A DNA stretch of 64,000 bases from Chloroflexota bacterium (GTDB taxonomy: Bacteria; Chloroflexota; Anaerolineae; Aggregatilineales; J027): positions 1 to 64,000 of the forward strand of contig QMIT01000006.1 in NCBI GenBank assembly GCA_024434115.1, in the 5' to 3' direction. This document shows, piece after piece, positions 55,110 to 62,827 of this stretch (its first letter is position 1; each line of letters opens with the position of its first letter). The notes beneath the pieces were generated by a model. It ran no database searches. It was not told where the DNA came from and saw only the letters and a list, made by a program, of their open reading frames with translations. A program made the position numbers and the translations under genes.

Positions 55110-55907
55110 TTGAAGTCAATCGCAGTTCTACTCACATTATTGTGGATGATTATTGTCACCGCCTGTTCCCTTTCGTCTACACCACAGGAAACCTCATCCC
55201 CATCTACAACCAATACGCCCTCGCCCGCCACATGGACAGCGACCCTGCCCGGCGTGGAATATCGAACCATGTCGTATAAAAATCAGTTTGAGATGACCGT
55301 CGTGCGAATTGACCCGACCCAAGTTTTTTTTCGGGTGCATTATTACGCTGGCGACCCACGCAGTTTTTCGCACTGGCGCAGCGAGTTGGCAGGTGCAGCG
55401 GTTTTTGTAAACGGCAATTTTTTCGACGAAAATGATCAAGCAATTGGCTTGGTGGTCGCAGATGGCGCTCAATATGGCTTTTCGCTGCTCGATTTTGGGG
55501 GCATGTTCCAGATAGACGCCAGTGGAATCATTCGGATGCGCTCATTGGCAGAAGAACCCTATCAAGGTGAATTGTTGCAGCAGGCCGTACAGGGATTTCC
55601 GATGCTGATTAAAGCAGGCGGGGTACGTGCGCCAAGCGGGGAGGGCTTTGATACCCCTTCACGCCGCACGGTCATTGCCCAAGATATGCAGGGGCGCATT
55701 TTGCTGATGTCCACTGGGTTATTCGGTACAATCAGTCTGAATGATTTACAGGTATGGCTGCTGGACAGCGGGCTTGAAATTAACGCGGCTTTCAACTTGG
55801 ATGGCGGACGTTCTACTGCGATGATGCTGGCACGCCCCGGACAAGACTCACTGCTAATTCCATCAGTCAGCGACCTGCCTGTGATATTGGCGGTCTATCC
55901 GTATTAA
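55110..55907 (+). CDS. Phosphodiester glycosidase-family (NAGPA/DUF2233) lipoprotein
   Basis: A 265-aa protein. I use the TTG at 55110 (AGGTG 6 bases upstream) because it gives a clean signal peptide MKSIAVLLTLLWMIIVTAC with lipobox VTAC. The body has the family's VFVNGNFFDENDQAIGLVVADG, PMLIKAGGV, SRRTVIAQDMQGRILLM and NLDGGRSTAMM. These enzymes hydrolyse phosphodiester-linked sugars (for example on wall polymers). It ends the long plus-strand run, 12 bases before the aminotransferase gene. Confidence 0.85.
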   Translation: MKSIAVLLTLLWMIIVTACSLSSTPQETSSPSTTNTPSPATWTATLPGVEYRTMSYKNQFEMTVVRIDPTQVFFRVHYYAGDPRSFSHWRSELAGAAVFVNGNFFDENDQAIGLVVADGAQYGFSLLDFGGMFQIDASGIIRMRSLAEEPYQGELLQQAVQGFPMLIKAGGVRAPSGEGFDTPSRRTVIAQDMQGRILLMSTGLFGTISLNDLQVWLLDSGLEINAAFNLDGGRSTAMMLARPGQDSLLIPSVSDLPVILAVYPY

Positions 55908-55919
55908 CTGAGGACACCT

Positions 55920-56744
55920 ATGCCCACCTTGATCAAAATTTTAACGCCCGACGGCCTGCGGGATGTGGATTATACGGCGGATTCGCTGGCAGACGCGGCC
56001 CAGCATGAGCCGGATGGCATCTACACCATTACCCGCACCTATCGCAAAAATTATGCCCTGCTGCTCGATTCTCACCTTGATCGTATGGAAGAATCGGCCC
56101 GTCTCGAAAATATCTCGCTGCACCTTAATCGTGCGAAATTACGCACCGCCCTTCGCAGCATGTTGGACGAGGCAGGTTATGAGAATGCCCGATTCCGCGT
56201 GACCGTCCCGCGCCACCAACCCGATCACCTAATCTTGACGATTGAACCCTTTGGTGGCTGGTCACCCGCCATGTATGAAAAGGGCGTGATGGTCGCCACC
56301 GTGCATATCGCTCGGCATAATCCTGCCGCCAAAACCAATGATTGGGTGGCCCAACGCGAAGCTGCCAGCGCCAGCATTCCCGCCAATGCTTTTCAAGGGA
56401 TTATCGTCAATGATGCGGGTGAATTGCTGGAAGGGTTTAGCACTAATTTCTATGCCATCAGAGACAGCAAACTCTATACCGCCGGGGAAGGTGTCTTAGG
56501 GGGTATCTCCCGCAAAATTGTATTGGAGGTTGCGCCGAATATCCTGCCAATTGAACTGCGCCCGGTCAAAATGCAAGAACTTCCTGCCATCAGCGAAGCC
56601 TTTGTCACCAGTGCCAGCCGGGGAATTGTGCCTGTCGTGCAAATTGATAACCACATCATCGGCGATGGCAAACCCGGCCCGTTGACACTCCAACTGCGAA
56701 CGGCTTATCTCACTTGGGAAGAAAGCCACCTCGAACCCATCTAA
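55920..56744 (+). CDS. PLP class IV aminotransferase
   Basis: A 274-aa fold-type IV PLP enzyme, in the branched-chain aminotransferase / aminodeoxychorismate lyase / D-amino acid aminotransferase superfamily. The PLP lysine is in NPAAKTNDWVAQREA, and LLEGFSTNFYAI and GVLGGISRKIVLE form the cofactor-phosphate region. SHLDRMEESARL is near residue 50. The length fits aminodeoxychorismate lyase or D-aminotransferase as well as BCAT. No pathway neighbours settle it. Confidence 0.85.
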   Translation: MPTLIKILTPDGLRDVDYTADSLADAAQHEPDGIYTITRTYRKNYALLLDSHLDRMEESARLENISLHLNRAKLRTALRSMLDEAGYENARFRVTVPRHQPDHLILTIEPFGGWSPAMYEKGVMVATVHIARHNPAAKTNDWVAQREAASASIPANAFQGIIVNDAGELLEGFSTNFYAIRDSKLYTAGEGVLGGISRKIVLEVAPNILPIELRPVKMQELPAISEAFVTSASRGIVPVVQIDNHIIGDGKPGPLTLQLRTAYLTWEESHLEPI

Positions 56745-56748
56745 ACAA

Positions 56749-56783
56749 GGGGTAGATCAATTTGACCCACCCCATCATTTTTT
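56749..56783 (+). terminator. Terminator between convergent aminotransferase and LysE genes
   Basis: GGGGT (56749-56753) pairs with ACCCC (56769-56773) and TCATTTTTT follows. The stem is short, with extra weaker pairing inside. Confidence 0.45.
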
Positions 56784-56790
56784 GCAGCAT

Positions 56791-57408
56791 CTAGCTGACA
56801 ATTCGCCACAATTGCAAGAGGCCAAACGCGGCAATGATGACACCGGAGGCACGATTGACCCACAGCAGCCAATTGGGGTTGAATTTGGCCCGCATGATGC
56901 CCACCCCACCGCTCAAAATAAACCACCAACTTGCCGACCCCAAAAATACCCCGATGACCAAAATCAGCGCCGCGCCAAATTCAGGATGATCTTCGGCCAG
57001 CCCCACCCCTGCGAAAATCCCCGCAAACGACAGAATGGTCATGGGGTTGGTAAGGGTATAGAGCAGGGTTGAGCCATAGGCCGTCCACAAATTACGCGAT
57101 TCAATCTTGGCCTCTTCCGTCGCAGGCCGCGAACGAATGGTCTTAATTCCAAGATAGAGCAAAAAACTGCCCCCAACGAGTTGAATGAGGTCAATGCGGT
57201 CAATTAACAAATTGGCGATAAATGTCACCCCGAAGGCCGCCATACAGCCATACAACATATCAGCGGTAGCCGCCCCCAAACCCGAAATTAAACCCGCCAC
57301 CCGTCCATCCATCAGGGTGCGCCGAATACACAGCACCCCTATCGGCCCAACGGGCGCGGCGATTGAAAATCCAATGAGCATCCCCTTAAACAGGAGTCCA
57401 ATATCCAT
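56791..57408 (-). CDS. LysE/RhtB-family exporter
   Basis: A 205-aa protein with six membrane helices from the ATG at 57408 (AGAGG 6 bases upstream). It begins GLLFKGMLIGFSIAAPVGPIGVLCIRRTL, the family's first-helix signature, and has TNPMTILSFAGIFAGVG. LysE-type proteins export amino acids or homoserine. It is monocistronic. Confidence 0.9.
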   Translation of the reverse strand: MDIGLLFKGMLIGFSIAAPVGPIGVLCIRRTLMDGRVAGLISGLGAATADMLYGCMAAFGVTFIANLLIDRIDLIQLVGGSFLLYLGIKTIRSRPATEEAKIESRNLWTAYGSTLLYTLTNPMTILSFAGIFAGVGLAEDHPEFGAALILVIGVFLGSASWWFILSGGVGIMRAKFNPNWLLWVNRASGVIIAAFGLLQLWRIVS

Positions 57409-57742
57409 GACATGCCTCTTCCAGCTATGCAAAATCTCAAATAGAAATGAACCAGTTTGGTGAAACTGATTACGCGGTACGATGGGTTGTGTCAGAAGTG
57501 GGTGTTGTCGGATGAGCGTGGCTCACCATGCGACATGAAGTTATTTCCGGCTTTTCCAGCCGGATTGGTTTTGGTTATTCTGGATGAAGAGGCGGTAATC
57601 CAGAACCATGCTTGCCCAATACCAATCAAAAGAGTAGGTGATTACAAAAAGCCAGTATAGATTTTTTCGGGGAGGGGTGTCAAGCAGGTTATTCGTGCAT
57701 ACCGTATAATAAATTAAAGAGACGCTTTATGGAGAACAACAT
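57409..57742. other. Intergenic region with one doubtful short frame
   Basis: 334 bases. A TTG/GTG-started frame at 57457-57660 could encode 66-67 residues (VKLITRYDGLCQKWVLSD...) but has no ribosome site or known family, and I do not call it a gene. A TATAAT at 57705-57710 sits 33 bases before the next gene and may be its -10. Confidence 0.5.
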
Positions 57743-58003
57743 ATGGACTGGCAGACCATTCGAGCAGCATACCCGAATTGTTGGGTGGTCATTGAAGCGC
57801 TAGACGCCTATACATCGGGGACACAGCGCATTGTCGAAAATATTGAGGTCATCGCTGCTTTTGGCAACGATTTTGTACCTGCATGGGAATTCTACAAAAC
57901 AATCGCCGATGGTCTACGTGAACTTTATGTTGTGCATACCGCCCGCTCAGAGTTGAACATCGGTATTATGGACAGTTTTCACCGCATCCCCACTGAAAAA
58001 TGA
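57743..58003 (+). CDS. Small hypothetical protein coupled to retropepsin-like gene
   Basis: An 86-aa soluble protein, MDWQTIRAAYPNCWVVIEALDAYTS... with a possible alpha/beta fold. TGGAG lies 10 bases before the ATG, with a TATAAT 33 bases upstream. The stop overlaps the next start (ATGA). The tight pair has the shape of a two-gene module such as toxin-antitoxin, but no toxin or antitoxin motif is recognised. Confidence 0.65.
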   Translation: MDWQTIRAAYPNCWVVIEALDAYTSGTQRIVENIEVIAAFGNDFVPAWEFYKTIADGLRELYVVHTARSELNIGIMDSFHRIPTEK

Positions 58004-58386
58004 CCCAGTTATCTATCATCTCCGGTCTACCTTTTGTCACGGCGATTTTACGTGCCAATAGCAATGAAATCTCCCTTCCCCATGTGTTGATAGACACAGG
58101 TTCCGCCGCTAGTGTTTTCAGAACCGACGACTTGCTAAAAATCGGCGTTCAGCCTGATCTTGAAGCATCTATACGATTCGTGTCGGGTATTGGGGGTCGA
58201 GAAGCGGTCATTGAGGGGATAGTTGACGCCCTATCTATTGATGATCTAATTGCATCGCCCTTTACGATTCAAATGGGGCGCTTAGAGTATGGTTTTGCAA
58301 TTAATGCGATTATCGGTCTCGATTTTTTGCTTCGGGTAGGCGCAATCATAGATTTGAAGAATTTGGAAATAAGGAAAGGCTCATAA
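58000..58386 (+). CDS. Retropepsin-like aspartic protease-domain protein
   Basis: A 128-aa protein with the single-domain aspartic protease signature LIDTGSAASVF (catalytic Asp in DTG), followed by AINAIIGLDFLLRVGAIIDL, which matches the hydrophobic-hydrophobic-Gly strand of retropepsins. Such proteins act as homodimers. No membrane helix. The gene is translationally coupled to the small upstream gene and its stop codon lies within a hairpin shared with the convergent SAF gene. Confidence 0.75.
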   Translation: MTQLSIISGLPFVTAILRANSNEISLPHVLIDTGSAASVFRTDDLLKIGVQPDLEASIRFVSGIGGREAVIEGIVDALSIDDLIASPFTIQMGRLEYGFAINAIIGLDFLLRVGAIIDLKNLEIRKGS

Positions 58387-58406
58387 GCCAAGTCGTTTAT
58401 GAGCCT
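58377..58406. terminator. Bidirectional hairpin between convergent genes
   Basis: AGGCTCATAA (58377-58386) and TTATGAGCCT (58397-58406) form a perfect 10-bp stem with a 10-base loop, overlapping the stop codon of the retropepsin-like gene. T-rich sequence (TTTCCTTATTT) follows on the minus strand, so it more likely ends the sigma/SAF operon. Confidence 0.6.
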
Positions 58407-58413
58407 CATCAAA

Positions 58414-59904
58414 CTAATCGCTTTCGGGCACAGGTATGACGATTCGATATTGTAAAGGAATTTGGGCATCCAGCAGCCAAGTCAGAACTACTGCCTGTTG
58501 AGGTGTTACCGCCAAAACCATAACCTGCATAGTGCTGTCATCCGGTGCTGCCATTGCATTTAACCCTACGATTTTTGCATCAGGAATAACCTCCTGAATG
58601 CTCAAACGAGGATCTACAGAGTTATCGTTTGGCACAACAATACCTTCTGGCAAATCGGGAACAGGTGTTATCAGGTCTATATTGATTTCATCAGCATCTA
58701 CGTAGAAAAAACTCGCCGTTATACTGACCGTATCACCAACCTGAAACCCATAGAAGAAGTGGTCGTCGGGTATAGGTACTGCGATAGCAACACGTCCGAC
58801 CTCTATTTCCGCTCCACCTTCATCTTCTGACTCTGAGGCAAAATAATCTGTCAGAATGGGAGTATAGGGGCGCAAGTCCGTCAGGGCAGTCTGTCCTACG
58901 ACGGCTTCAATAGTGCCATATATCTCGTCCGTCACAAGCTCACTAGGCCAGTACACGATGGACAACATTTCTTCAGTGATGGCCGTTCCGCGTTGAATCG
59001 CTTGGGTGGTCATGACGACCGGACACAAATCACATGATGGGGTTATAGGCATAGTACCGTCCAAAAGAACAACTATAGTTCCCGATCTTGTAACTTGAGA
59101 GTTCAGTAGAATAGTACCACTAGGGATATCTTCGGTTGCCTCCAACTGCCCTAATTCATATCTGTCCGTTTGAAAATACATTCGAAAAATGGAATCATAA
59201 AAGATGTCTAACGGCACTTCATCAGGATGAACGAATTGAACGGTAAGCATATCAGAGGTAATAGATGATCCAGATGTAATGGCGACTTTGGTTACTAGAA
59301 TTGGTTGGTTTTCATCCATATTTGGTGGAAACGCTAACATGCTCTGGGTTATTGGTGTATTGGCGGTTACTTCTTTTAGAATCACCGCCCCAATTAAGGG
59401 TTCAATCTCATACAATACATCCTGCGGCATTAAATCTGCTCGCCGATATTGCATTTCAAGCGACGACACCCCCAATTGAAAATATTGCGGCAGTCGCGTA
59501 CTAGCAACCACCACCTGAACTCTACCTATAACATTTGGTGTCGGAGTTGCTGCGGGGCTTGGAGTCACTTGTTGCAAAGCTGAGTAGTGGATTTCATGGG
59601 CTGGCCCCGGCAAACCACCGACAAACGTGATCAACGCCCCCACAAAAAACACCAGAAAGAGGGTCGCCGCTAACGAAATAGACCACCGCCGCTGGCGACT
59701 ATTTCTCGCACCCAACTTGGGTACAAAATCCGCATACGTGATTAAATGACCGTTCGCTTTCACCTTATCTCCGTCCTTTTTTTGCCGATACGCCGCCAAC
59801 AAGCGCCGCTCTAATGTTTCCTGAAAATGGACATCCGCTTGGGGCATTATCTCGGTAAGCAATTTTTCGATGTCGTGGCCTGATTCCGATTGATGTTTAT
59901 TCAT
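58414..59904 (-). CDS. Putative membrane anti-sigma factor with SAF/CpaB-like extracytoplasmic repeats
   Basis: A 496-aa protein from the ATG at 59904. A cytoplasmic part of about 75 residues is followed by one membrane helix (about 78-100), a Thr/Pro linker and three SAF-like segments (each with a TxxIxxGxxI-type start, near residues 125, 205 and 310). The end resembles the RcpC/CpaB domain (VGRVAIAVPIPD, VGDTVSITASFFYVD). CpaB proteins belong to Flp pilus assembly. The gene overlaps the ECF sigma gene by 8 bases, so the cytoplasmic part is probably the anti-sigma domain, but I see no zinc HxxxCxxC motif. Confidence 0.65.
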   Translation of the reverse strand: MNKHQSESGHDIEKLLTEIMPQADVHFQETLERRLLAAYRQKKDGDKVKANGHLITYADFVPKLGARNSRQRRWSISLAATLFLVFFVGALITFVGGLPGPAHEIHYSALQQVTPSPAATPTPNVIGRVQVVVASTRLPQYFQLGVSSLEMQYRRADLMPQDVLYEIEPLIGAVILKEVTANTPITQSMLAFPPNMDENQPILVTKVAITSGSSITSDMLTVQFVHPDEVPLDIFYDSIFRMYFQTDRYELGQLEATEDIPSGTILLNSQVTRSGTIVVLLDGTMPITPSCDLCPVVMTTQAIQRGTAITEEMLSIVYWPSELVTDEIYGTIEAVVGQTALTDLRPYTPILTDYFASESEDEGGAEIEVGRVAIAVPIPDDHFFYGFQVGDTVSITASFFYVDADEINIDLITPVPDLPEGIVVPNDNSVDPRLSIQEVIPDAKIVGLNAMAAPDDSTMQVMVLAVTPQQAVVLTWLLDAQIPLQYRIVIPVPESD

Positions 59905-60463
59905 GGTTGGCCTTCTCTTCCTCAAATCTCCGCTGCAAATCTTCCAATCCCCGGCTTAAATGCGAGGCGATAGTGCGCTCATCCAAACCCAACAATTCAG
60001 CGATTTCTTGATTACGCAGGCCACCGAAAAATTTCAGCGTAATCACCTCTTGGCGGCGCGGGGCAAGGGTCGTAATCAAGTGGTGCAAACGGGCAAAAAG
60101 TTCCTTTTGGATCAGAGCGCTGTCCGGCGCAAGGGCATTCGATTGAATGTTGGGCAAATCCTCTAATGACGTGGGTGTTTGCGGGTCATGGGTGCGATGG
60201 AAATTGGCGACTTGGGTATGGGCGATTTTGAATAACCATGCCGCAAATGACCCCTCTCCGCGATATTCAAAGCTGTCCAAGTGCTCAATCGCCCGCAGAA
60301 AAATTTCCGATACCACGTCCTCGGCATCCTGTCTTCGTCCAACCCGATAAGCGACATAGGCAAAGACACGCGGGAAATACTGCCGATACAAGGTTTGTAT
60401 CGCTGCTGGGTCGGTATTCCGTTGGGCCTGCTCAATTAAATGCCGTTCGTGTTCTGCATCCAC
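59897..60463 (-). CDS. ECF-type RNA polymerase sigma factor
   Basis: A 188-aa sigma-70 family protein, GTG start at 60463. Region 2 has YRQYFPRVFAYVAYRVGRRQDAEDVVSEIFLRAIEHLDSF and AWLFKIAHTQVANFHR; region 4 has VITLKFFGGLRNQEIAELLGLDERTIASHLSRGLEDL. It is the first gene of a two-gene operon with the SAF-domain membrane protein, the classic sigma/anti-sigma layout. It is divergent from the LOG gene. Confidence 0.92.
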   Translation of the reverse strand: MDAEHERHLIEQAQRNTDPAAIQTLYRQYFPRVFAYVAYRVGRRQDAEDVVSEIFLRAIEHLDSFEYRGEGSFAAWLFKIAHTQVANFHRTHDPQTPTSLEDLPNIQSNALAPDSALIQKELFARLHHLITTLAPRRQEVITLKFFGGLRNQEIAELLGLDERTIASHLSRGLEDLQRRFEEEKANHE

Positions 60464-60579
60464 CTAGAAGTTGCCCCGCAAGCTTGACTGATCTATCTCT
60501 TAAAACGGGTTTATCCAAAAAATACTGCATCGTAAACAAAATTTCAGTTAAATTATCCACTGCGATTATCGAACAGGTG

Positions 60580-60585
60580 TATAAT
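60580..60585 (+). promoter_or_regulatory. Candidate -10 box for the LOG-family gene
   Basis: TATAAT within TGTATAATG, 37 bases before the chosen start. No convincing -35. Confidence 0.3.
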
Positions 60586-60621
60586 GTACCTCTATTCATC
60601 TTGCCATTGGGAGGCATTGGA

Positions 60622-61215
60622 ATGGCTTATCCGGTTAAAAATATCTGTGTGTATTGTGGCTCAAATGTGGGAACAAATCCGGCCTATACCGAAAACGCAG
60701 TGGCACTTGGTCAATTGATGGCCTCGCAGGGCATTGGTCTAGTGTATGGCGGGGGCATGATTGGCTTAATGGGGATTATCGCCAATGCCGTTTTGGAAAA
60801 TGGGGGACAGGTCGTTGGGATTATTCCCCATGCGCTAAATACGGTGGAACGTCGCCACACGGGATTAACGGAATCTATTGTGGTGGATTCCATGCACGAG
60901 CGCAAAGCGTTAATGGCGGATCGGGCCGATGCGTTTGTCGCATTGCCGGGGGGTTATGGCACATTCGATGAATTTTTTGAGATTGTCACATGGTCGCAGT
61001 TGGGGATTCATCCCAAGCCCATCGTGTTGTTCAACATGGCAGGCTATTATGACGCCCTCATCGCCTTTGTTGACCAATGTGTCAACGAGGGGTTCATCCG
61101 CGCCAACAACCGCAATCTTTTTAGAGTAGGCACGACACCGAAAGAAGTGCTGAATTTAATCTTGAGTTTCCAGCCCGTTCAATCCATTCTGCCCGTCGGG
61201 GAGGCTAAACCTTAA
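60622..61215 (+). CDS. LOG-family protein (TIGR00730 Rossmann fold)
   Basis: A 197-aa protein from the ATG at 60622 (GGGAGG 8 bases upstream); the longer frame back to 60238 runs through the sigma gene and is rejected. Nucleotide-binding GGGMIGLMGI and the catalytic PGGYGTFDEFFE, where the Glu serves phosphoribohydrolase activity, plus HERKALM. LOG proteins release free base from nucleoside 5'-monophosphates (cytokinin activation in plants). The bacterial substrate is usually unproven. Confidence 0.92.
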   Translation: MAYPVKNICVYCGSNVGTNPAYTENAVALGQLMASQGIGLVYGGGMIGLMGIIANAVLENGGQVVGIIPHALNTVERRHTGLTESIVVDSMHERKALMADRADAFVALPGGYGTFDEFFEIVTWSQLGIHPKPIVLFNMAGYYDALIAFVDQCVNEGFIRANNRNLFRVGTTPKEVLNLILSFQPVQSILPVGEAKP

Positions 61216-61219
61216 CGAT

Positions 61220-61750
61220 TTAGGATTCTAAGGCTTGTTTGAGGGCATCTATTAGGGACGAGGCTACTTTTTGTCTAGCTAGGTTAAAGTAAACAACCAC
61301 TGGCACTATAATCAATCCAATCAATAAGCCAATTAGACTGTTATTACATAGTGCCGCAAACATAAAGAGACTGACCACAACAAGCATAAAAATTAGAAAA
61401 CAAAAGGCCCATGACCGCACCTCCCCAAATACGAGCGTTCTTTGAGAATCAAGTGGTGAGAATCTGCCCGTGATTACCATTGACCCAATGATTCCGGGGT
61501 CAACTCTTCTAACAAGTACCTCAAATTGCGGGTCGCCAAACTTGTCAGTGGCGATTTTGAAATACTGATTTTGTTCCAAGAAACGTTGCGAATAGGTTTC
61601 TTTGGGTTTCAGCGGCAACCCGCTTTGAATTTTCCGCAGGCAATTTTCCGGCGATCCCATAACTACTAGGCTATATTGAATAGTAGGGGCAAAAAACTCC
61701 TTTATCACTTTCATAGCTAGGGATGCTACCTTTCTGGAAATCCAAACCAT
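61220..61750 (-). CDS. Tandem-family membrane protein, copy 1 (last)
   Basis: A 176-aa protein, the last of three paralogues. The N-terminal half has the family core FFAPTIQYSLVV, SPENCLRKIQSGL, KIATDKFGDPQFEVLV and SPLDSQRTLVFGEVRSW. Two membrane helices follow (about 112-135 and 138-160), then a helical tail LIDALKQALES. An alternative start is the ATG at 61714. The family is not one I recognise. Its start is 6 bases after the restored end of copy 2. AT-rich relative to the window. Confidence 0.65.
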   Translation of the reverse strand: MVWISRKVASLAMKVIKEFFAPTIQYSLVVMGSPENCLRKIQSGLPLKPKETYSQRFLEQNQYFKIATDKFGDPQFEVLVRRVDPGIIGSMVITGRFSPLDSQRTLVFGEVRSWAFCFLIFMLVVVSLFMFAALCNNSLIGLLIGLIIVPVVVYFNLARQKVASSLIDALKQALES

Positions 61751-61756
61751 AAGGGT

Positions 61757-62280
61757 TTAGGATTCAAGAGACTGCTTTAATATGTCCAGCAATCTCTTGT
61801 AGGCAGTCTTTCGGAAGATGTTGTTTACGTAGAATACAAATATGGTATATGCTATTCCAAACAGCAATACCTCGGAATCTCCTGTAAATAGGGATTAATT
61901 ATCGCCACACCGCCAAAAACTTCCAAGAGCGCCAAGAAGACCAACCAAGGTGAACGCACCTCTCCCATCACTTTTGTTCTTTGGGCTTCAAGAGGGTGAA
62001 ACGTCCCGGAAATGACCGTTGAGGTGAATAGTAGAAGAAATATCCTCGGCTCAACCTTTATCAGGAGTCTAAATTGTGGATTGCCCTGTTTGTCAGTGGC
62101 TATTTTGAAGAACTGATTGATTGCAAAAGCACTCCGGAATCTTTCGGGAGATTTCAGCACTAACCCACTTTGAATTTTCCGCAGGCAAATTTCTGGCGAC
62201 TCGACAACCACCAAAGTATAGGGGATGCTTGGTGCGAAAAATTGCCTGACCCATTGCAGGGATTTACGGACGCGGTGCAT
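61757..62280 (-). pseudogene. Tandem-family membrane protein, copy 2, frameshifted
   Basis: The frame from the ATG at 62280 stops at 61852 after 142 residues, ending in an unrelated IPRYCCLE. Reading in the third frame downstream of about 61895 restores the family's end: SEVLLFGIAYTIFVFYV then the tail LLDILKQSLES, stopping at 61757. The shift lies near 61885-61895 (a ccctattt stretch) and looks like a single lost base. It may be a real pseudogene or an assembly error. Start and first half match copy 3 almost residue for residue (MHRVRKxLQWxRQFFAPSIPY). Confidence 0.7.
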
Positions 62281-62311
62281 CTTTGCCCACTCGAATCACT
62301 TTTTGAGAAAT

Positions 62312-62827
62312 CTAAGACTCCAAAACATGTTGGAGCGTGCTGGTTAGCCAAAGGTTAACACCCTTACGCCATTTGAAATTGGTGTAAATGGCAATTAGGG
62401 TACCGATTAGCCCAACCACTATCGCCGTCGAGTCATTATTGTTTAATCCAGCGACTACCGTTACCGCAAGGCCAACAATCATAAATAAAAGGAACCACAA
62501 ACCCCATGACCGATATTCACCAATTACAAGGGTTTTTTGAGAATTAAGCAGCGAGAATCTGCCCTTTATCGCCATTAACTGGATCATCATTGGGTCAACT
62601 CTGACAAGTAATTCAAATTGTGAATCGCCGTATTTGTCAGTAGTAATCCTGAAGAACTGATTTGGCTCCTGACCATAACGCGAATATACTTCTTTCGACC
62701 TCAGCAGCAACCCACTTTGAATTTTTTGCAGGCAATTTTCCGGAGACTCGTTAACCACCAGACTGTAAGGGATGCTTGGCGCGAAAAATTGCCTAATCCA
62801 TTGCAAGAATTTACGGACGCGGTGCAT
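62312..62827 (-). CDS. Tandem-family membrane protein, copy 3 (first)
   Basis: A 171-aa protein, MHRVRKFLQWIRQFFAPSIPYSLVV, then SPENCLQKIQSGLLL and RITTDKYGDSQFELLV, two membrane helices (about 108-130 and 134-153) and a helical tail LTSTLQHVLES. The ATG overlaps the end of the inositol monophosphatase gene by 17 bases. The same start appears in copy 2, so it is probably the true one. Unknown function, likely cytoplasmic domain anchored to the membrane. Confidence 0.65.
   Translation of the reverse strand: MHRVRKFLQWIRQFFAPSIPYSLVVNESPENCLQKIQSGLLLRSKEVYSRYGQEPNQFFRITTDKYGDSQFELLVRVDPMMIQLMAIKGRFSLLNSQKTLVIGEYRSWGLWFLLFMIVGLAVTVVAGLNNNDSTAIVVGLIGTLIAIYTNFKWRKGVNLWLTSTLQHVLES

Noticed and set aside
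57457..57660. 67-codon frame between LysE and the retropepsin pair
   Set aside because: No ribosome site, no family, and ordinary length for chance in 334 bases. Kept only as a note in the intergenic entry.
60238..60621. N-terminal extension of the LOG-family gene
   Set aside because: It would overlap the divergent sigma factor gene and its promoter region. The ATG at 60622 has GGGAGG upstream and the family's usual start.
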